Assembly: GCA_020628175.1 (NCBI GenBank)
Contig: JAHDFK010000010.1
Location: 1 to 50,628, forward strand
From: Wenyingzhuangia sp.
GTDB taxonomy: Bacteria; Bacteroidota; Bacteroidia; Flavobacteriales; Flavobacteriaceae
DNA: 50,628 nt
Direction: 5' to 3'
Shown one piece after another: positions 49,618-50,628 of this stretch. The notes under the pieces were generated by a model. That model had not been told where the DNA came from, did no database searches, and saw nothing but the letters and a program-made list of their open reading frames with translations. The number at the start of each line of letters is the position of its first letter. Position 1 is the first letter of the stretch. Made by a program: the position numbers and the translations under genes.

Positions 49618-50340
49618 ATGAATTTAAAGTTAGATATTCTAGCCATAGGAGCGCATCCAGACGATGTAGAATTAGGTTGTGGAGCAACCGTAGCTAAAGA
49701 AGTAGCAGAAGGAAAATTGGTAGGTATTTTAGATTTGACCAAAGGAGAACTAGGAACGCGTGGAACTCCTAAAATTAGAGAGATGGAGGCAGAGGCAGCA
49801 GCAGGTGTTTTAGGAGCCATGGTGAGAGAAAATATAGGTTTGCCTGATGGTTTTTTAGAAAATAAAAAAGAGTATCAGTTAAAAATTGTTGAAATTATTA
49901 GAAAATACCAACCCGAAATTGTGTTGTGTAATGCTATTGATGATAGGCATCCAGATCATGCAAAAGCAAGTAAGTTAACCTCAGATGCATGTTTCTTATC
50001 AGGATTAAGAGCTATAAAAACTGATATTGGTTATGGAGAACAAGAGGCGTGGAGGCCAAAAAATGTGTATCACTATATACAGTGGAAAGGAATTGAGCCT
50101 GATTTTGTAGTAGACGTTTCTGAGTATATAGATGTTAAAGAAAATGCGATTAAAGCATTTAAGTCGCAGTTTTATGATCCAAACAGTAAGGAGCCAGAAT
50201 CTCCAATAACAAGTAAGAATTTTTTTGAAAGTGTAAGTTATAGAGCTAAAGATTTAGGAAGAATGATTGGGGTAAATTATGCAGAAGGCTTTACGACAGA
50301 ACGTTACGTTGGAGTGAAAAAATTATCTGATATTTTTTAA
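49618..50340 (+). CDS. bshB1: Bacillithiol biosynthesis deacetylase BshB1
   Basis: It removes the acetyl group from GlcNAc-malate in bacillithiol synthesis (LmbE/PIG-L family). The 240-residue protein has GAHPDDVELGCG (11-22, zinc ligands H13, D16), the GELGTRGTP loop, and DRHPDHAKAS with further metal-binding His. The last third (RYVGVKKLSDIF) also matches BshB1. I chose ATG 49618 since homologues begin just before LDILAIGAHPDD. It is co-transcribed with gpx, which fits a thiol-linked peroxide defence. Confidence 0.93.
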   Translation: MNLKLDILAIGAHPDDVELGCGATVAKEVAEGKLVGILDLTKGELGTRGTPKIREMEAEAAAGVLGAMVRENIGLPDGFLENKKEYQLKIVEIIRKYQPEIVLCNAIDDRHPDHAKASKLTSDACFLSGLRAIKTDIGYGEQEAWRPKNVYHYIQWKGIEPDFVVDVSEYIDVKENAIKAFKSQFYDPNSKEPESPITSKNFFESVSYRAKDLGRMIGVNYAEGFTTERYVGVKKLSDIF

Positions 50341-50348
50341 TTTTTTTC

Positions 50349-50379
50349 TTTGCAGAAACTAAGAAAACTTCTATATTTG
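50349..50379 (+). promoter_or_regulatory. Promoter of tRNA-His: TTTG-N19-TATATTTG
   Basis: TTTG (50349-50352) and the exact -7 box (50372-50379) are 19 nt apart, a textbook Bacteroidota promoter, 28 nt before the tRNA. Confidence 0.8.
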
Positions 50380-50406
50380 CAACCGCTAACGCGAAAGCGC
50401 GCAAAT

Positions 50407-50481
50407 GGTGATTGTAGTTCAGTTGGTTAGAACGCCTGATTGTGGTTCAGGAGGTCGCCGGTTCGAATCCGGTCTTTCACC
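50407..50481 (+). tRNA. tRNA-His (anticodon GTG)
   Basis: The cloverleaf is clear: D stem GTTC/GAAC, anticodon stem CCTGA/TCAGG with loop TTGTGGT (anticodon GTG at 50442-50444), T loop TTCGAAT with a 5-bp stem, and the encoded extra G at -1 (50407) facing C73. The acceptor stem has two adjacent U-U pairs (positions 5-68 and 6-67). CCA is not encoded. Confidence 0.95.
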
Positions 50482-50508
50482 CTTAAGCTTAGAAGGCTTT
50501 AAAAACGA

Positions 50509-50532
50509 CGGTTTAAGTTAATTCTTAAGCCG
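50509..50532 (+). terminator. Terminator after tRNA-His
   Basis: A 9-bp stem (50509-50517 with 50524-50532, one G-U pair) with a 6-nt loop and a T7 run at 50533-50539. The remaining 90 nt to the window end hold no recognisable gene. Confidence 0.85.
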
Positions 50533-50628
50533 TTTTTTTATATTTAAAAATTTAAAAAAAAGAGATATGAAAAAAATGGATCAAGTAATATTATTGGGGA
50601 GTAGCCAAAATTAAGCATATAATTTAGT

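Noticed and set aside
50567..50614. 15-codon ORF (MKKMDQVILLGSSQN) after the tRNA-His terminator
   Set aside because: It is too short and has no family match or context; a leader peptide for a gene past the window end cannot be excluded.
1..50628. CRISPR arrays, insertion sequences, phage or toxin-antitoxin genes
   Set aside because: No direct-repeat array with spacers, transposase motif or phage structural gene was seen; the only repeats are the MbnP tail and terminator palindromes.

Overview
This is an AT-rich, gene-dense stretch of chromosome that reads as a marine member of the Flavobacteriaceae (phylum Bacteroidota). The evidence is the mix of families: DUF4954, DUF4249 with a TonB-dependent receptor, DUF6095, DUF6048/DUF6452, VF530, BshB1, an MbnP/di-haem pair and a GH117 agar-oligosaccharide hydrolase. 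Shine-Dalgarno sites are almost absent, and the promoter motif is the Bacteroidota type (TTG/TTTG, 17-23 nt, TAnnTTTG). The GH117 enzyme suggests contact with red-algal galactans. The species cannot be named from the sequence. No insertion sequence, phage, CRISPR array or rRNA operon was seen, and no gap between genes reaches 300 bases.

Layout. 1-5.7 kb (+): trmL, a DUF4954 protein, glmS and a DinB-like protein, with a small CBM48 protein on the other strand. 5.7-12.6 kb (-): a four-gene unit (TonB receptor, DUF4249 lipoprotein, murQ, DUF6095), then pepT-lysA. 12.7-17.5 kb: a lipoprotein, a patatin, a lactonase-fold propeller, a glycosyltransferase and a YpfJ-type zinc peptidase. 17.6-28.5 kb: mutS2 translationally coupled to a very large protease/propeller/barrel protein, divergent ung, a SUI1 factor, a 2-oxoglutarate oxygenase with DUF6048/DUF6452, a DEAD-box helicase and VF530. 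28.6-35 kb: GH117, an endonuclease III lacking its iron-sulfur cysteines, an MFS transporter, two unrecognised exported proteins and amtB. 35.2-38.5 kb (+): bcp-idi-small membrane protein-PTPS-kdsB-HAD operon. 38.5-42.1 kb (+): a likely copper-related locus (small Cys protein, MbnP with a His-rich tail, di-haem MauG/MbnH-like protein, outer-membrane barrel). 42.2-50.6 kb: priA, a VOC lipoprotein, an AraC/SRPBCC/membrane-protein cluster, a DUF2520-kdsC-monooxygenase unit, gpx-bshB1 and tRNA-His.

How the genes connect. Envelope sugar metabolism recurs: GlmS makes glucosamine-6-phosphate, MurQ recycles MurNAc-6-phosphate, and KdsB and KdsC serve CMP-Kdo synthesis. LysA supplies lysine from meso-diaminopimelate. 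Oxidative and thiol defence is spread over Bcp, GPx and BshB1. DNA repair is represented by MutS2, UDG, Nth and PriA. The most interesting parts are the MbnP locus, the MurQ/TonB-receptor operon, the 928-residue fusion protein, and two enzymes whose metal or catalytic motifs depart from the textbook form (Nth and PTPS). Most functional calls rest on recognised motifs in the translations; no database search was run.
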